Source: Saprospiraceae bacterium UBA7328
GTDB lineage: Bacteria; Bacteroidota; Bacteroidia; Chitinophagales; Saprospiraceae
Assembly: GCA_002471345.1 (NCBI GenBank)
Contig: DKPS01000114.1
Location: forward strand, 32,475-96,474
DNA: 64,000 nucleotides
Direction of reading: 5' to 3'
Numbering within the stretch: position 1 is the first letter of the stretch; the number at the start of each line of letters is the position of its first letter. This document shows positions 36,560-45,037 of the stretch, piece after piece. The notes beneath the pieces were generated by a model. The model did not search any database, had not been told where the DNA came from, and saw only the letters and a list, made by a program, of their open reading frames with translations. A program made the translations under genes and the position numbers.

Positions 36560-37639
36560 ATGATTAAATCAACAGTATTTTCATTCTTACTTGTCTTAAT
36601 AAGCATTTCGCTTACAACAGCAAGTGATATTGTAACTAAGCAGGTATCTTCTACAGCAAGTACAATTAGCTGGGTAGGTAAAAAGGTCACCGGAAAGCAT
36701 TCTGGAACAATAGGACTTAAAAGTGGACAATTACAATTTGATGGATCTTCTCTTGTGGGAGGTGAATTTACGATTGACATGAGTAGCCTAAAAGTTACTG
36801 ATTTGAAGCCGGGCAAAGGCAAAGAAAAATTGGAAGGCCACCTTTCTTCTGCTGATTTCTTTGGTACATTATCTCACCCAACTGCGCTTTTGAAATTTGC
36901 ATCTGTAAAATCAACAGGTGGCGGGAATTACGATATCACAGCTGATTTAACTATCAAAGACATAAAGAATACTATCTCATTTCAAGCCAATGTAAATGGA
37001 GATGCTGCTACTGCTGATATCACAGTAGACAGAACTCTTTACGATGTTAAATATGGGTCTACAAAATTTGGCGCATTAGCAGATAAAGCCATATATGATG
37101 ACTTTGAACTTTCAGTATCATTGAGTTATGGAGATGTAATGGTAAAGCAGATAAATACTGCAGAAAGCACAATAGCGTGGATAGGTAAGAAAGTAACTGG
37201 TCAGCATTCAGGAACTATAGGTGTAAAAAGTGGAGCTCTTCAGTTTGCCAATGGAGCACCAATAGGAGGTGATTTTGTAATAGACATGGCTTCACTACAA
37301 GTGACTGATCTTAAAGCTGGAAAGGGTAAGGAAAAGCTGGAAGGACATCTTTATTCTGATGATTTCTTCGGTACCGCTAATTACCCTACAGCCAATTTGG
37401 TAATCAGTGATGTAATGAGTAAAGGAGATAACTCTTATCAATTTAGTGGTGAATTAACTATAAAAGGAATTACTCAGCCACTTACTTTCACAGGTTCGGT
37501 TGAAGGAAATACTGCAACGGCAGAAATAGCAGTGGACCGTACACTTTATAATGTGAAATATGGTTCTACAAAATTTGGTGCTTTAGCTGATAAGGCGATT
37601 TACGATGATTTTGCACTTACAGTAAAATTGGTCCTTTAG
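36560..37639 (+). CDS. Tandem double YceI-domain protein
   Basis: 359 residues with a signal peptide (TVFSFLLVLISISLTTAS). Two YceI lipocalin-like domains lie end to end (about 25-190 and 195-359), each with the pattern STISWVGKKVTGKHSGTIG, IDMSSLKVTDLKPGKGKEKL, and a final DRTLYDVKYGSTKFGALADKA. The halves are so similar that recent internal duplication is clear. YceI proteins usually have one domain and bind isoprenoid-like or other amphiphilic ligands in the periplasm. A strong terminator follows the gene. Confidence 0.95.
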   Translation: MIKSTVFSFLLVLISISLTTASDIVTKQVSSTASTISWVGKKVTGKHSGTIGLKSGQLQFDGSSLVGGEFTIDMSSLKVTDLKPGKGKEKLEGHLSSADFFGTLSHPTALLKFASVKSTGGGNYDITADLTIKDIKNTISFQANVNGDAATADITVDRTLYDVKYGSTKFGALADKAIYDDFELSVSLSYGDVMVKQINTAESTIAWIGKKVTGQHSGTIGVKSGALQFANGAPIGGDFVIDMASLQVTDLKAGKGKEKLEGHLYSDDFFGTANYPTANLVISDVMSKGDNSYQFSGELTIKGITQPLTFTGSVEGNTATAEIAVDRTLYNVKYGSTKFGALADKAIYDDFALTVKLVL

Positions 37640-37663
37640 GATATTAAAAATTAAATAAGATAA

Positions 37664-37698
37664 GAAAAAAGGCAGTCAGTATTGGCTGCCTTTTCTAT
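37664..37698 (+). terminator. Rho-independent terminator after the YceI gene
   Basis: GGCAGTC-AGTATT-GGCTGCC stem-loop (7 bp including one G-U), preceded by AAAAAA and followed by TTTTCTATTTTT. It ends just before the next gene, whose start at 37725 lies beyond it. Confidence 0.85.
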
Positions 37699-37724
37699 TT
37701 TTGGTATGTACCAATCGGTTTAGA

Positions 37725-39833
37725 ATGTCATCACATGCCTTTATTCTCACTTTATTAATTCTAACACTATCATCCCATATCATATTGAGTCAACCGACCC
37801 TCATTATGAAGGGAAGTGAATGGAGCTATTATGATAATGGAAATGCCCCTTCTACTCAATCCAGCACAGAATGGTATGAAAACCAATATAATGACGAAGG
37901 TTGGAAATCGGGTAAAGCCCATATAGGATATGGTGATAATGATGAAACTACTACCGTAAAGTCAGGAATACGAACTCTGTATGTTAGAAAATCTATCGAG
38001 GTGGATAATCCTGATCAATATGAAATTCTTCAAATAGATCTCACTTTTGATGATGGGGCAATTATATACCTCAATGGAGAAGAAATAGCTAGACGTAATA
38101 TGCCTTCAGGGTCGGTTACGTATGAGACATTTGCGAGCTCGGTAGGAACTGAAAATGGAGTAGAAAGATTACAAATTAATAGACCTCTTCTAAGTGGAAA
38201 AAATATAGTTGCTGTAGAAATTCATCAAGAAAGCGCTACAAGTTCTGATATTAGTTTTGACTTAGAAATGGGGCCACAAAGTTCTGGTCTTGAGTTTACT
38301 GAAAGTTCTCTGCCCATCATCTATATCAATACTGATAATGGATCGGCCATTGTAGATGAGCCTAAAGTAGGTGGCAATATGAGAATTGTGTATAATGAAG
38401 ATGGCGGTATGAATAGTGCTAATAGCACTAATTTTCACTTCGATGGTCGCATAGGCATTGAGTTGAGAGGGCAGTCTTCCTTATCCTTATTTCCTAAAAA
38501 AGGGTTTGGGTTAGAAACTTGGGATGATATGAATGAGGATGTAAATATTTCTCTTTTGGGATTTCCAGAAGAGAGTGATTGGGTGATTCATAGTCCATAC
38601 AGCGATAAGAGCCTTATGCGTAATGTGCTAACATATCATTATGGAGGTCAGATAATGAGCTATGCTCCAAGGGTTAAGTTATGTGAACTAGTCATCAATG
38701 ATATATATTATGGAGTAGTCGTGTTCACTGAAAAAATTAAAAGAGACAAAAACAGGGTGGATGTCAATAAGCTTAATCCCGATGAAAACACAGGGGACGA
38801 TTTGACTGGAGGATACATCTTGAAATTTGATAAAGGTGACCGGGATGAAGTAGCATGGGCATCACAATATAGACCAATACCCGGACGAAGCAATGTAACA
38901 GAATTTATATATCATTACCCAAAGCCAGAAGACATTTCTGGTGCTCAAAAAGGATATATCAGGACCTGGGTAACTAATTTTGAAACAGTATTAAAGTCAA
39001 ATAACTTCAATCACCCTGACAACGGATATAGCAAATATATTGATGTGAATAGCTTCATTGATATGATCATTATGAATGAGATAACTAGAAATGTAGATGG
39101 ATATCGCCTAAGTACGTATATGCATAAACAAAAGGATTCAGACGGAGGAAAACTTGCCATGGGTCCAATTTGGGATTATAATTTGGCTTTTGGCAATGCT
39201 AATTATTGTGATGGAGGAGAGACATGGGGATGGGCACATCAGTTTAATCAAGTATGCCCTGATGATTTTTGGGTAAATGCATTCTGGTGGGATAGGTTGC
39301 TCAGCGATAATGCTTTTAAGCAGCAACTAAAAGATAGGTATTTCTACTTTAGAGAGAATATACTTTCTACTGAAAATGTCATGAATGACATAGATTCTAT
39401 TATACAACATATGGGACCTGCAGTAAATAGAAATTTTGAAAGATGGAGAATACTGGGTCAATATGTATGGCCTAACAAGTTTATTGGAAATGACTACAAC
39501 GATGAGATTACTGAGCTAAAAAGATGGATCACGGCAAGGTTTAGTTGGTTAGATCAGAATATCAAAGGACTAACCACTGATGTTGAACAAATCACTTCAG
39601 ATTCACCCATAAAGCTTTATCCTAATCCAACTGATGGTATTGTCCAATTTAAAACAGATGAGCCCCTTGATTTTGAGAGAATTAGGATATTCGGTATGGA
39701 TGGCAGACTTGTTAAAGATATTCCTTTTAGTCAGAGTGTAGATTTGAAAGCCATAGATCTCAGTGGGCTCTATATCCTTCATGTAGTTAATAAGGAAGGG
39801 ACTTTGTATATGGATAAGGTAATAGTTAAATAG
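37725..39833 (+). CDS. CotH-like kinase family protein with T9SS tail
   Basis: About 702 residues from ATG 37725 (MSSHAFILTLLILTLSS, a good signal peptide); the TTG at 37701 overlaps the terminator and is rejected. The N-terminal part (residues 25-190) resembles a galactose-binding-like sandwich (DDGAIIYLNGEEIARRNMP). The CotH domain follows (IELRGQSSLSLFPKKGFGLE, SDWVIHSPYSDKSLMRNVL, GGYILKFDKGDRDE, GPIWDYNLAFGN). CotH proteins are protein kinases of spore coats; in Bacteroidota they are mostly exported and of unknown substrate. A type A T9SS sorting domain (IKLYPNPTDGIVQF to MDKVIVK) ends the protein. Confidence 0.93.
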   Translation: MSSHAFILTLLILTLSSHIILSQPTLIMKGSEWSYYDNGNAPSTQSSTEWYENQYNDEGWKSGKAHIGYGDNDETTTVKSGIRTLYVRKSIEVDNPDQYEILQIDLTFDDGAIIYLNGEEIARRNMPSGSVTYETFASSVGTENGVERLQINRPLLSGKNIVAVEIHQESATSSDISFDLEMGPQSSGLEFTESSLPIIYINTDNGSAIVDEPKVGGNMRIVYNEDGGMNSANSTNFHFDGRIGIELRGQSSLSLFPKKGFGLETWDDMNEDVNISLLGFPEESDWVIHSPYSDKSLMRNVLTYHYGGQIMSYAPRVKLCELVINDIYYGVVVFTEKIKRDKNRVDVNKLNPDENTGDDLTGGYILKFDKGDRDEVAWASQYRPIPGRSNVTEFIYHYPKPEDISGAQKGYIRTWVTNFETVLKSNNFNHPDNGYSKYIDVNSFIDMIIMNEITRNVDGYRLSTYMHKQKDSDGGKLAMGPIWDYNLAFGNANYCDGGETWGWAHQFNQVCPDDFWVNAFWWDRLLSDNAFKQQLKDRYFYFRENILSTENVMNDIDSIIQHMGPAVNRNFERWRILGQYVWPNKFIGNDYNDEITELKRWITARFSWLDQNIKGLTTDVEQITSDSPIKLYPNPTDGIVQFKTDEPLDFERIRIFGMDGRLVKDIPFSQSVDLKAIDLSGLYILHVVNKEGTLYMDKVIVK

Positions 39834-39868
39834 AAAAAGAAACCAATCACAAGAATTGATTTCTTTTT
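39834..39868. terminator. Bidirectional terminator between convergent genes
   Basis: AAAAAGAAA-C-CAAT, loop CACAAGA, ATTG-A-TTTCTTTTT: a 13-bp stem with one mismatch and A- and T-rich arms, so it works in both directions. It lies between the CotH-like gene stop and the ankyrin gene stop. Confidence 0.7.
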
Positions 39869-39890
39869 ATTGCTTCTTGAATGAGACTTT

Positions 39891-41006
39891 TTAGTCGTTA
39901 GCCCCCTTTGATATCAAAAAGTCAATTACTTCACTGTTTCCACTTTTTCGAGCCATTTTCAAAGGAGTACGTAAAGAAGAATTGAAGTAAGAACCTTCTC
40001 TTGAAGATTTGTTAACATCAGCTCCTTTACCTACTAAATATTTTACAATTTCAAAATGGCCATTCCATGATGCTTGAATGAGAGGAGTTTCATCTCCTTT
40101 CACCTCAGAGTTTACATCCGCACCATTCTTAATGAGCATTTTAACAATATTCTCATCTCCTCTTCTGGCTGCCATGATAAGTGGGTTTCCATCTCCTCTC
40201 ACTCCCATATTAGGATCGGCATCATTTTGTAATAGTAATTCTACTAATTCTGAGTGACCTCTTTTTACAGCAATGATAAGAGGACTTCCATCTCCTCTCA
40301 TTTCTAAATTTACGTCTCCACCTTGGTCTATTAGAAGTTGCATAAGTTTGACACTTCCTGATTTTGAAACATGATACATAGGATTTTCATCACCAGATGA
40401 AGAAAGGTTTGGGTCGGCACCAGCTGAAAGTAAAGCTATTGCTGTCATTTCATCTCCGCTCCGGATTGCATTGATTAAAGCAGTCCCGTCTCCACTTGTT
40501 TTTGCATTTATTTTTGCTCCTTTTTCTATAAGATATTCCACAATTTCTGAATGACCATGACGAGCTGCATTGAGAAGAGGGGTTCCATCGCCACTTATAT
40601 TGTCATTCACATTAGCTTTTTGACTGATGAAGTATTTTACTAAATCTAGATTTCCACTTTTACTTGCTGCTATTAGTGGAGATTCATCACCCCTATAATG
40701 ATAATTTACAGCCGCTCCGTTTTGCACTAAGAGTTTTGCTATCTCATAAAACCCATTGCGGGATGCTGCAACTAGAGCCGTCCTAGGATCACTAGATCCA
40801 TCTGTACAGTCTACTTTTGTTTTGTTATTTTTTAGAATTTGTTGGACTTCCTCAATGTCGTTGTCAAGGACGGCTTTCATTAAAGTTGAACAATCTTGAC
40901 CAGAAATCACGGAGCTAAAAAAACTTAATGACAAACTGAGAAGAAATGTAACTATTGATTTTTTGAAACAACTATTTTTGATATTCATAATGATTTTCTT
41001 TTTCAT
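39891..41006 (-). CDS. Exported ankyrin-repeat protein
   Basis: 371 residues; the start is at 41006 or the second Met at 40988. A signal peptide (IVTFLLSLSLSFFSSVISGQ) precedes ten ankyrin repeats of about 33 residues. Most repeats have a Gly-Asp loop before the next Pro-Leu (GDESPLIAA, GDGTPLLNA, GDENPMYHV, GDGSPLIIA, GDGNPLIMA). The repeat DNA is itself repetitive, with recurring CCATCTCC-type blocks. It is probably periplasmic and binds a protein; the partner is unknown. It stands alone between two terminator or promoter gaps. Confidence 0.92.
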   Translation of the reverse strand: MKKKIIMNIKNSCFKKSIVTFLLSLSLSFFSSVISGQDCSTLMKAVLDNDIEEVQQILKNNKTKVDCTDGSSDPRTALVAASRNGFYEIAKLLVQNGAAVNYHYRGDESPLIAASKSGNLDLVKYFISQKANVNDNISGDGTPLLNAARHGHSEIVEYLIEKGAKINAKTSGDGTALINAIRSGDEMTAIALLSAGADPNLSSSGDENPMYHVSKSGSVKLMQLLIDQGGDVNLEMRGDGSPLIIAVKRGHSELVELLLQNDADPNMGVRGDGNPLIMAARRGDENIVKMLIKNGADVNSEVKGDETPLIQASWNGHFEIVKYLVGKGADVNKSSREGSYFNSSLRTPLKMARKSGNSEVIDFLISKGAND

Positions 41007-41172
41007 GATGTGTTTTTAAATATATAATGACATCGCGCTTCTGTCTTTGTGATTACAAATATCAATCATCATTAGACTTTAAAATCTAAAAGGCGACGAA
41101 TACCTCAAAAATGTCGCTGTTTGCTTAATTTGGATATTACAGCTATGTTAGACTACATCTCAACATCATTCA

Positions 41173-42321
41173 TTGTCAGGTAAAGAACATTCATCGATAA
41201 AGTCAAATTCATCTTCAATTGCAAGGGATATTAGAGCTGCGAATAAACTTTATATGCCTGCTGAATTAAAATTTGTAGACAAGGTTATCAGTGTTAGGTG
41301 GTTAAATCATTTTCTTTTTTGGTTTGGACTTACCCTTAGCACAGCTTATCATGGAAGTCTTTTTGGGGGAACTTTTGTGCAGAATCTAGCCAATATGGTA
41401 TCCCTTCTTCCGATTCATATAACTACAGCTTATATTATAGTTTATCTGGTCATTCCAAATTTCTTATTTAGAAAAAAGTGGATTCCACTCTTACTCATTT
41501 TTATTGCGACAAGCTATGTGGCATCAGTTATAAGCAGACTACTCATTATTTATGTTGCAGAGCCTATTGTGAGAGGTGAGGTAGATTTTGAATCTCTTTG
41601 GCAAATAATGTCAGACCCATTTTATCTCCTTCAGGTATATGTACCAAGCCTGTTTCTTCCTACCCTTCTTCTTTTTCTCATCAAAATGACCAAAGAGAGG
41701 TTCTCTCATAGAAACTTAGAAGCTCAACTTATAAAAGAAAAACAAGCCTCAGAGATTAGTTTTCTAAAAGCTCAAATGAACCCTCATCTTCTTTTTAACA
41801 CGCTCAATAATATTTACTCATTAGCGCAATTGGGTTCAAAGGATACTCCAGAGATGATTCTAAAATTGTCCGAAATCATGGATTATACGCTGTATGAGTG
41901 TAATGAAGATCGAGTTCTGGTGACCAAAGAGTGGGCGTTAATTGAAAACTATGCCGACCTCGAAGCACTTCGTTTTAATGAAAGAGTGGATTTGATTCTT
42001 TCTCAAAATATAGATATGAGCGAGGCTGTAGTTGCTCCCTTACTCTTGATACCTATAGTAGAAAATGCTTTTAAATATAGTTTGACTGGTGGAGAGAAAA
42101 CTCCGGTAATCAAGATTAATCTAAAAGTAAAGAATGGAATATTAGAACTCAAAACATGGAATACAAAGAGTTTAGTAGGACGGAATAATCAAAGTGGTAA
42201 AAATGGAATAGGTATTGAAAACTTGAGAAAGCAGCTGTCACTTCAATACCCGAATAGACATAAGCTGAAAATTGAAGAAACGGAATCAGACTTTATGGTG
42301 AAGCTAAATATTGAGCTATGA
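41173..42321 (+). CDS. LytS-type sensor histidine kinase
   Basis: 382 residues with four hydrophobic segments (about residues 45-165) and a His_kinase domain of the LytS class: FLKAQMNPHLLFNTLNNIYSLA carries the phosphoaccepting His in the PHLLFN box, followed by the N box (PIVENAFKYSL) and a glycine motif (GIGIENLRKQL). The start is TTG 41173 or ATG 41254 (MPAELKFVDKV); no ATG lies upstream. There is no extracellular sensor domain, as is common in Bacteroidota LytS proteins. The stop overlaps the response regulator start by 4 bp, so the two form an operon. Confidence 0.94.
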   Translation: MSGKEHSSIKSNSSSIARDIRAANKLYMPAELKFVDKVISVRWLNHFLFWFGLTLSTAYHGSLFGGTFVQNLANMVSLLPIHITTAYIIVYLVIPNFLFRKKWIPLLLIFIATSYVASVISRLLIIYVAEPIVRGEVDFESLWQIMSDPFYLLQVYVPSLFLPTLLLFLIKMTKERFSHRNLEAQLIKEKQASEISFLKAQMNPHLLFNTLNNIYSLAQLGSKDTPEMILKLSEIMDYTLYECNEDRVLVTKEWALIENYADLEALRFNERVDLILSQNIDMSEAVVAPLLLIPIVENAFKYSLTGGEKTPVIKINLKVKNGILELKTWNTKSLVGRNNQSGKNGIGIENLRKQLSLQYPNRHKLKIEETESDFMVKLNIEL

Positions 42322-43034
42322 CAAAAATGTACAATTGTATAATTGTAGATGATGAACCTTTGGCTGTAAAGGTTATAAAAGGTTATGTGGATAGGACTCC
42401 TCAGCTTGCATTGACGGGAACTTGCCACAGTGCAATGGAAGCTTTTCACTTGGTCCAGAATGAGGTAATTGATCTTATCTTTTTGGATATAGAAATGCCA
42501 GAATTGTCTGGTTTAGATTTAGCTAAGTCTCTGCCATCATCACCAAAAGTGATATTTACAACAGCGCATCGAGATTATGCCATTGAGAGCTATGAATTGG
42601 ACGTTGTGGACTATCTTTTGAAGCCGATTTCCTTCCAGAGATATTTTAAATCCATTTCTAAGTTTCTCAATCATGTGGATGTAAAACCTGAGAATTTGGG
42701 CCAATCAGACGAATCGAGAACAAGTCAAGACTCCATTTATATCTATGCCGATAAAAAAAATCATAAGGTGTATTTAAATGATATTCTGTATCTCGAGAGC
42801 CTTAAAGATTATGTAAGGATCTTTATGGATAATCGAAACCTTGTTACAAAATCTACCATCTCAAATTATGTCAAATTGCTTCCTGATAACTTTCTTAGAA
42901 TTCACCGTTCATTCATAGTAAACAAAAGTAAAATCACGGCCTATACGACTCAAGATGTAGAAATAGGAAATAAAGAGTTACCAATTGGAGTGAGTTTTAA
43001 GAAGGAAGTTGGAGAAGATTTAGGCAAAAGTTAG
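42318..43034 (+). CDS. LytTR response regulator
   Basis: 238 residues: a receiver domain (residues 4-115; acidic pocket DDEP, phosphoacceptor Asp in IFLDIEMPELSG, Lys in LLKPISFQRYFK) and a LytTR DNA-binding domain (about 140-235; YADKKNHKVYLNDILYLESLKDYVRIF and FLRIHRSFIVNKSKI). It is the cognate partner of the upstream LytS-like kinase. Targets are unknown; the TonB-like gene 80 bp downstream is a candidate. Confidence 0.95.
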   Translation: MTKMYNCIIVDDEPLAVKVIKGYVDRTPQLALTGTCHSAMEAFHLVQNEVIDLIFLDIEMPELSGLDLAKSLPSSPKVIFTTAHRDYAIESYELDVVDYLLKPISFQRYFKSISKFLNHVDVKPENLGQSDESRTSQDSIYIYADKKNHKVYLNDILYLESLKDYVRIFMDNRNLVTKSTISNYVKLLPDNFLRIHRSFIVNKSKITAYTTQDVEIGNKELPIGVSFKKEVGEDLGKS

Positions 43035-43115
43035 AATTTTATACCTTTTTCGGCATAAAAGTTGCATTATACATTTCACTTAGGTGTAAACTGTTATATA
43101 TCAACTGATAAGATC

Positions 43116-43994
43116 ATGAGATCTGAAAAGGGAAAGAGAAAAAAGGCGGGTATTTACTTCTTTAGCATATCCGTGCATACGGTACTATTATGTTTACTAG
43201 CTTTTCCATTCTTAAAAAGTGAACAAATGGAAGAAGACGTTTTCAGAGGTCTTCTCATTCAATTTGATGCAAAACAATCAATATCAACCAAAACAATTCC
43301 TAAGAAAAAAACATCTAACAACCCGCCTAAAAAAGCAGCAGAAACGAAAATTCTGAAGCCGAAACTTAAGAAGTTGAGAGAAAAGAATGAAACAAAAAAG
43401 TCAGTGATAAATCCTTCTGAAAAGAAGGTCAAAGCTGAAAATGTCGTAAAATCTACATCTCTCGATGAACAACACACACTAACTGAGAAAAGGCGTGACT
43501 TTCTGGTTAAGAACCTCCAACAAGCTGAACTAAACGAAAAGAAAGCTCTTGAAGCAGAAAAACGAAAAGCTGAATTGGAAGAAAAAGCCAAGAAAGAAAA
43601 GTATGAGAAAATGAAAAGCGCCTTTTCTCACCTTTTAAAAAATGCCAATCATGAAACTTCTATTGATCACACTGACCTTAAGCTATCTGATGAAAGCATG
43701 GCTCTCACAGAAGAGCCTTCCGAAACAGGAACTGCCGAAGATATCTCAAATCGTCAAGTCTTATTTATCCCGAAAATTAAAGACAACTCACAGAAAGAAG
43801 GTAGGGTAATCATTAATATATGTGTAAATGCAGCAGGGAAGGTGACCTCTGCCAAATACACTCAAAGAGGATCAACCACTACTGACGGCTATCTCATAAA
43901 ACTGGCAACTAAAAATGCCAAATTGTATAGATTCTCAGAAAGCGATGCACCGAAGCAATGTGGAAAAGTGAATATAGACTTTGAAGTAAGATAG
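43116..43994 (+). CDS. TonB-like energy transducer
   Basis: About 292 residues from ATG 43116 (MRSEKGKRKKAG); the frame is open to 43062 but the extra 18 residues are untypical. A short basic N-terminus, one transmembrane helix (IYFFSISVHTVLLCLLAFPFL), a long Lys/Glu-rich coiled spacer (residues about 55-190), and a C-terminal domain resembling TonB (GRVIINICVNAAGKVTSAKY). The TonB-type Pro-Lys linker is replaced by a highly charged coil. It may couple proton-motive force to an outer-membrane receptor; no receptor is encoded nearby. Confidence 0.75.
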   Translation: MRSEKGKRKKAGIYFFSISVHTVLLCLLAFPFLKSEQMEEDVFRGLLIQFDAKQSISTKTIPKKKTSNNPPKKAAETKILKPKLKKLREKNETKKSVINPSEKKVKAENVVKSTSLDEQHTLTEKRRDFLVKNLQQAELNEKKALEAEKRKAELEEKAKKEKYEKMKSAFSHLLKNANHETSIDHTDLKLSDESMALTEEPSETGTAEDISNRQVLFIPKIKDNSQKEGRVIINICVNAAGKVTSAKYTQRGSTTTDGYLIKLATKNAKLYRFSESDAPKQCGKVNIDFEVR

Positions 43995-44003
43995 ACATCA
44001 GAT

Positions 44004-45005
44004 TCAGATGTCACAAGGTACTTCTACAGCAACTTTCATATCAACTGATTGTTTTGCAGCAATTGCTATCTGTGTAGCTTTTATTGCGTCATTCATTTGT
44101 ATCAAGTTATGATTGCCCTTTTTACCAGATAAATGAGCTAAAAAACATTCAGCCTCTATCTGATATGATTTTGCATAACGTTCTAAAAAGAAGTGTTCCG
44201 GTTTTGCAGATTGAAGAGCACTTTTATTCCATAGTTCTATTCTGTTTTCCAGTTTATTATTCGCCTTTAGCAATCCTTTTTCTCCAAAGGCTTCGATTCT
44301 CTGGTCATACCCGTAAGTTGACTGTCTACTATTCTGAATAATACACTGAACACCATTTGTGAAACTTAGAACAATTGTGGCAGTATCAATGTCACCAATA
44401 TCTCTTAAACGGTAATCAATCATGACATCTCCTTTAGCATATACTTCATTGACTTCATATCCAACAAGGTGTCTAGCCATATCAAAATCATGAATACTCA
44501 TATCCAAAAATATTCCTCCTGAGCTTTCGATATATTCTATTGGTGGCAACCCAGGATCACGACTGACAATGTGAAGTTGATGTAATTTCCCTATTTCATT
44601 TAATAGGATGTTCTCCTTAAGAAGCTGAAAATCTGGATCATATCGTCTATTGAACCCTACATGGAATAATATCCCAGCACCATCTATCAAATCTTTCAGA
44701 ATATACATTTGATCTATACTGAGGTCGACTGGTTTCTCGCAAAAGACATGTATCCCTTTATTGCAACAATGATCTATTATACTAAAGTGGGTAGGAGTAG
44801 GGCTACATATAATTACTGCATCAGGTTTGAATGTACTTATAAGTGAGTGGTAGTCAGAATGTAATGGTGTGTTTCTAGATACATCTTCTTTTATATTAGC
44901 GATTTTAGGATCGCATATGGACACATGTGATTCATCCAATAAGTCAATGACATTTTGATAATGAATTTTGCCTATTCTTCCATATCCAATTATGCCAATT
45001 TTCAT
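44004..45005 (-). CDS. Inositol 2-dehydrogenase-like Gfo/Idh/MocA oxidoreductase
   Basis: 333 residues: Rossmann domain (IGIIGYGRIGKIHYQN), the signature CEKPVDL and the C-terminal domain with VGFNRRYDPDFQLLKENI, SRDPGLPPIEYIESSGGIFLDMSIHDFDMARHLVG, which is the pattern of IolG-type myo-inositol dehydrogenases. The catalytic Lys of EKP and the HDFDMAR His/Asp are present. It lies 32 bp downstream of a sodium/solute symporter on the same strand, so the symporter may import the sugar or polyol it oxidises. Other inositol genes are missing, so substrate assignment is uncertain. Confidence 0.88.
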   Translation of the reverse strand: MKIGIIGYGRIGKIHYQNVIDLLDESHVSICDPKIANIKEDVSRNTPLHSDYHSLISTFKPDAVIICSPTPTHFSIIDHCCNKGIHVFCEKPVDLSIDQMYILKDLIDGAGILFHVGFNRRYDPDFQLLKENILLNEIGKLHQLHIVSRDPGLPPIEYIESSGGIFLDMSIHDFDMARHLVGYEVNEVYAKGDVMIDYRLRDIGDIDTATIVLSFTNGVQCIIQNSRQSTYGYDQRIEAFGEKGLLKANNKLENRIELWNKSALQSAKPEHFFLERYAKSYQIEAECFLAHLSGKKGNHNLIQMNDAIKATQIAIAAKQSVDMKVAVEVPCDI

Positions 45006-45037
45006 AACTCGTTTCGTTATATTAATTAAGTCTTTTA

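Noticed and set aside
39891..41006. Regularly spaced DNA repeats resembling a CRISPR-like array
   Set aside because: The 99-bp periodicity is the codon-level echo of ankyrin repeats in an open frame; the units are diverged and there are no spacers.
43259..43591. 110-codon antisense Phe/Ser-rich frame inside the TonB-like gene
   Set aside because: It is the complement of the Lys/Glu-rich spacer, so the Phe/Ser-rich composition is an artefact.
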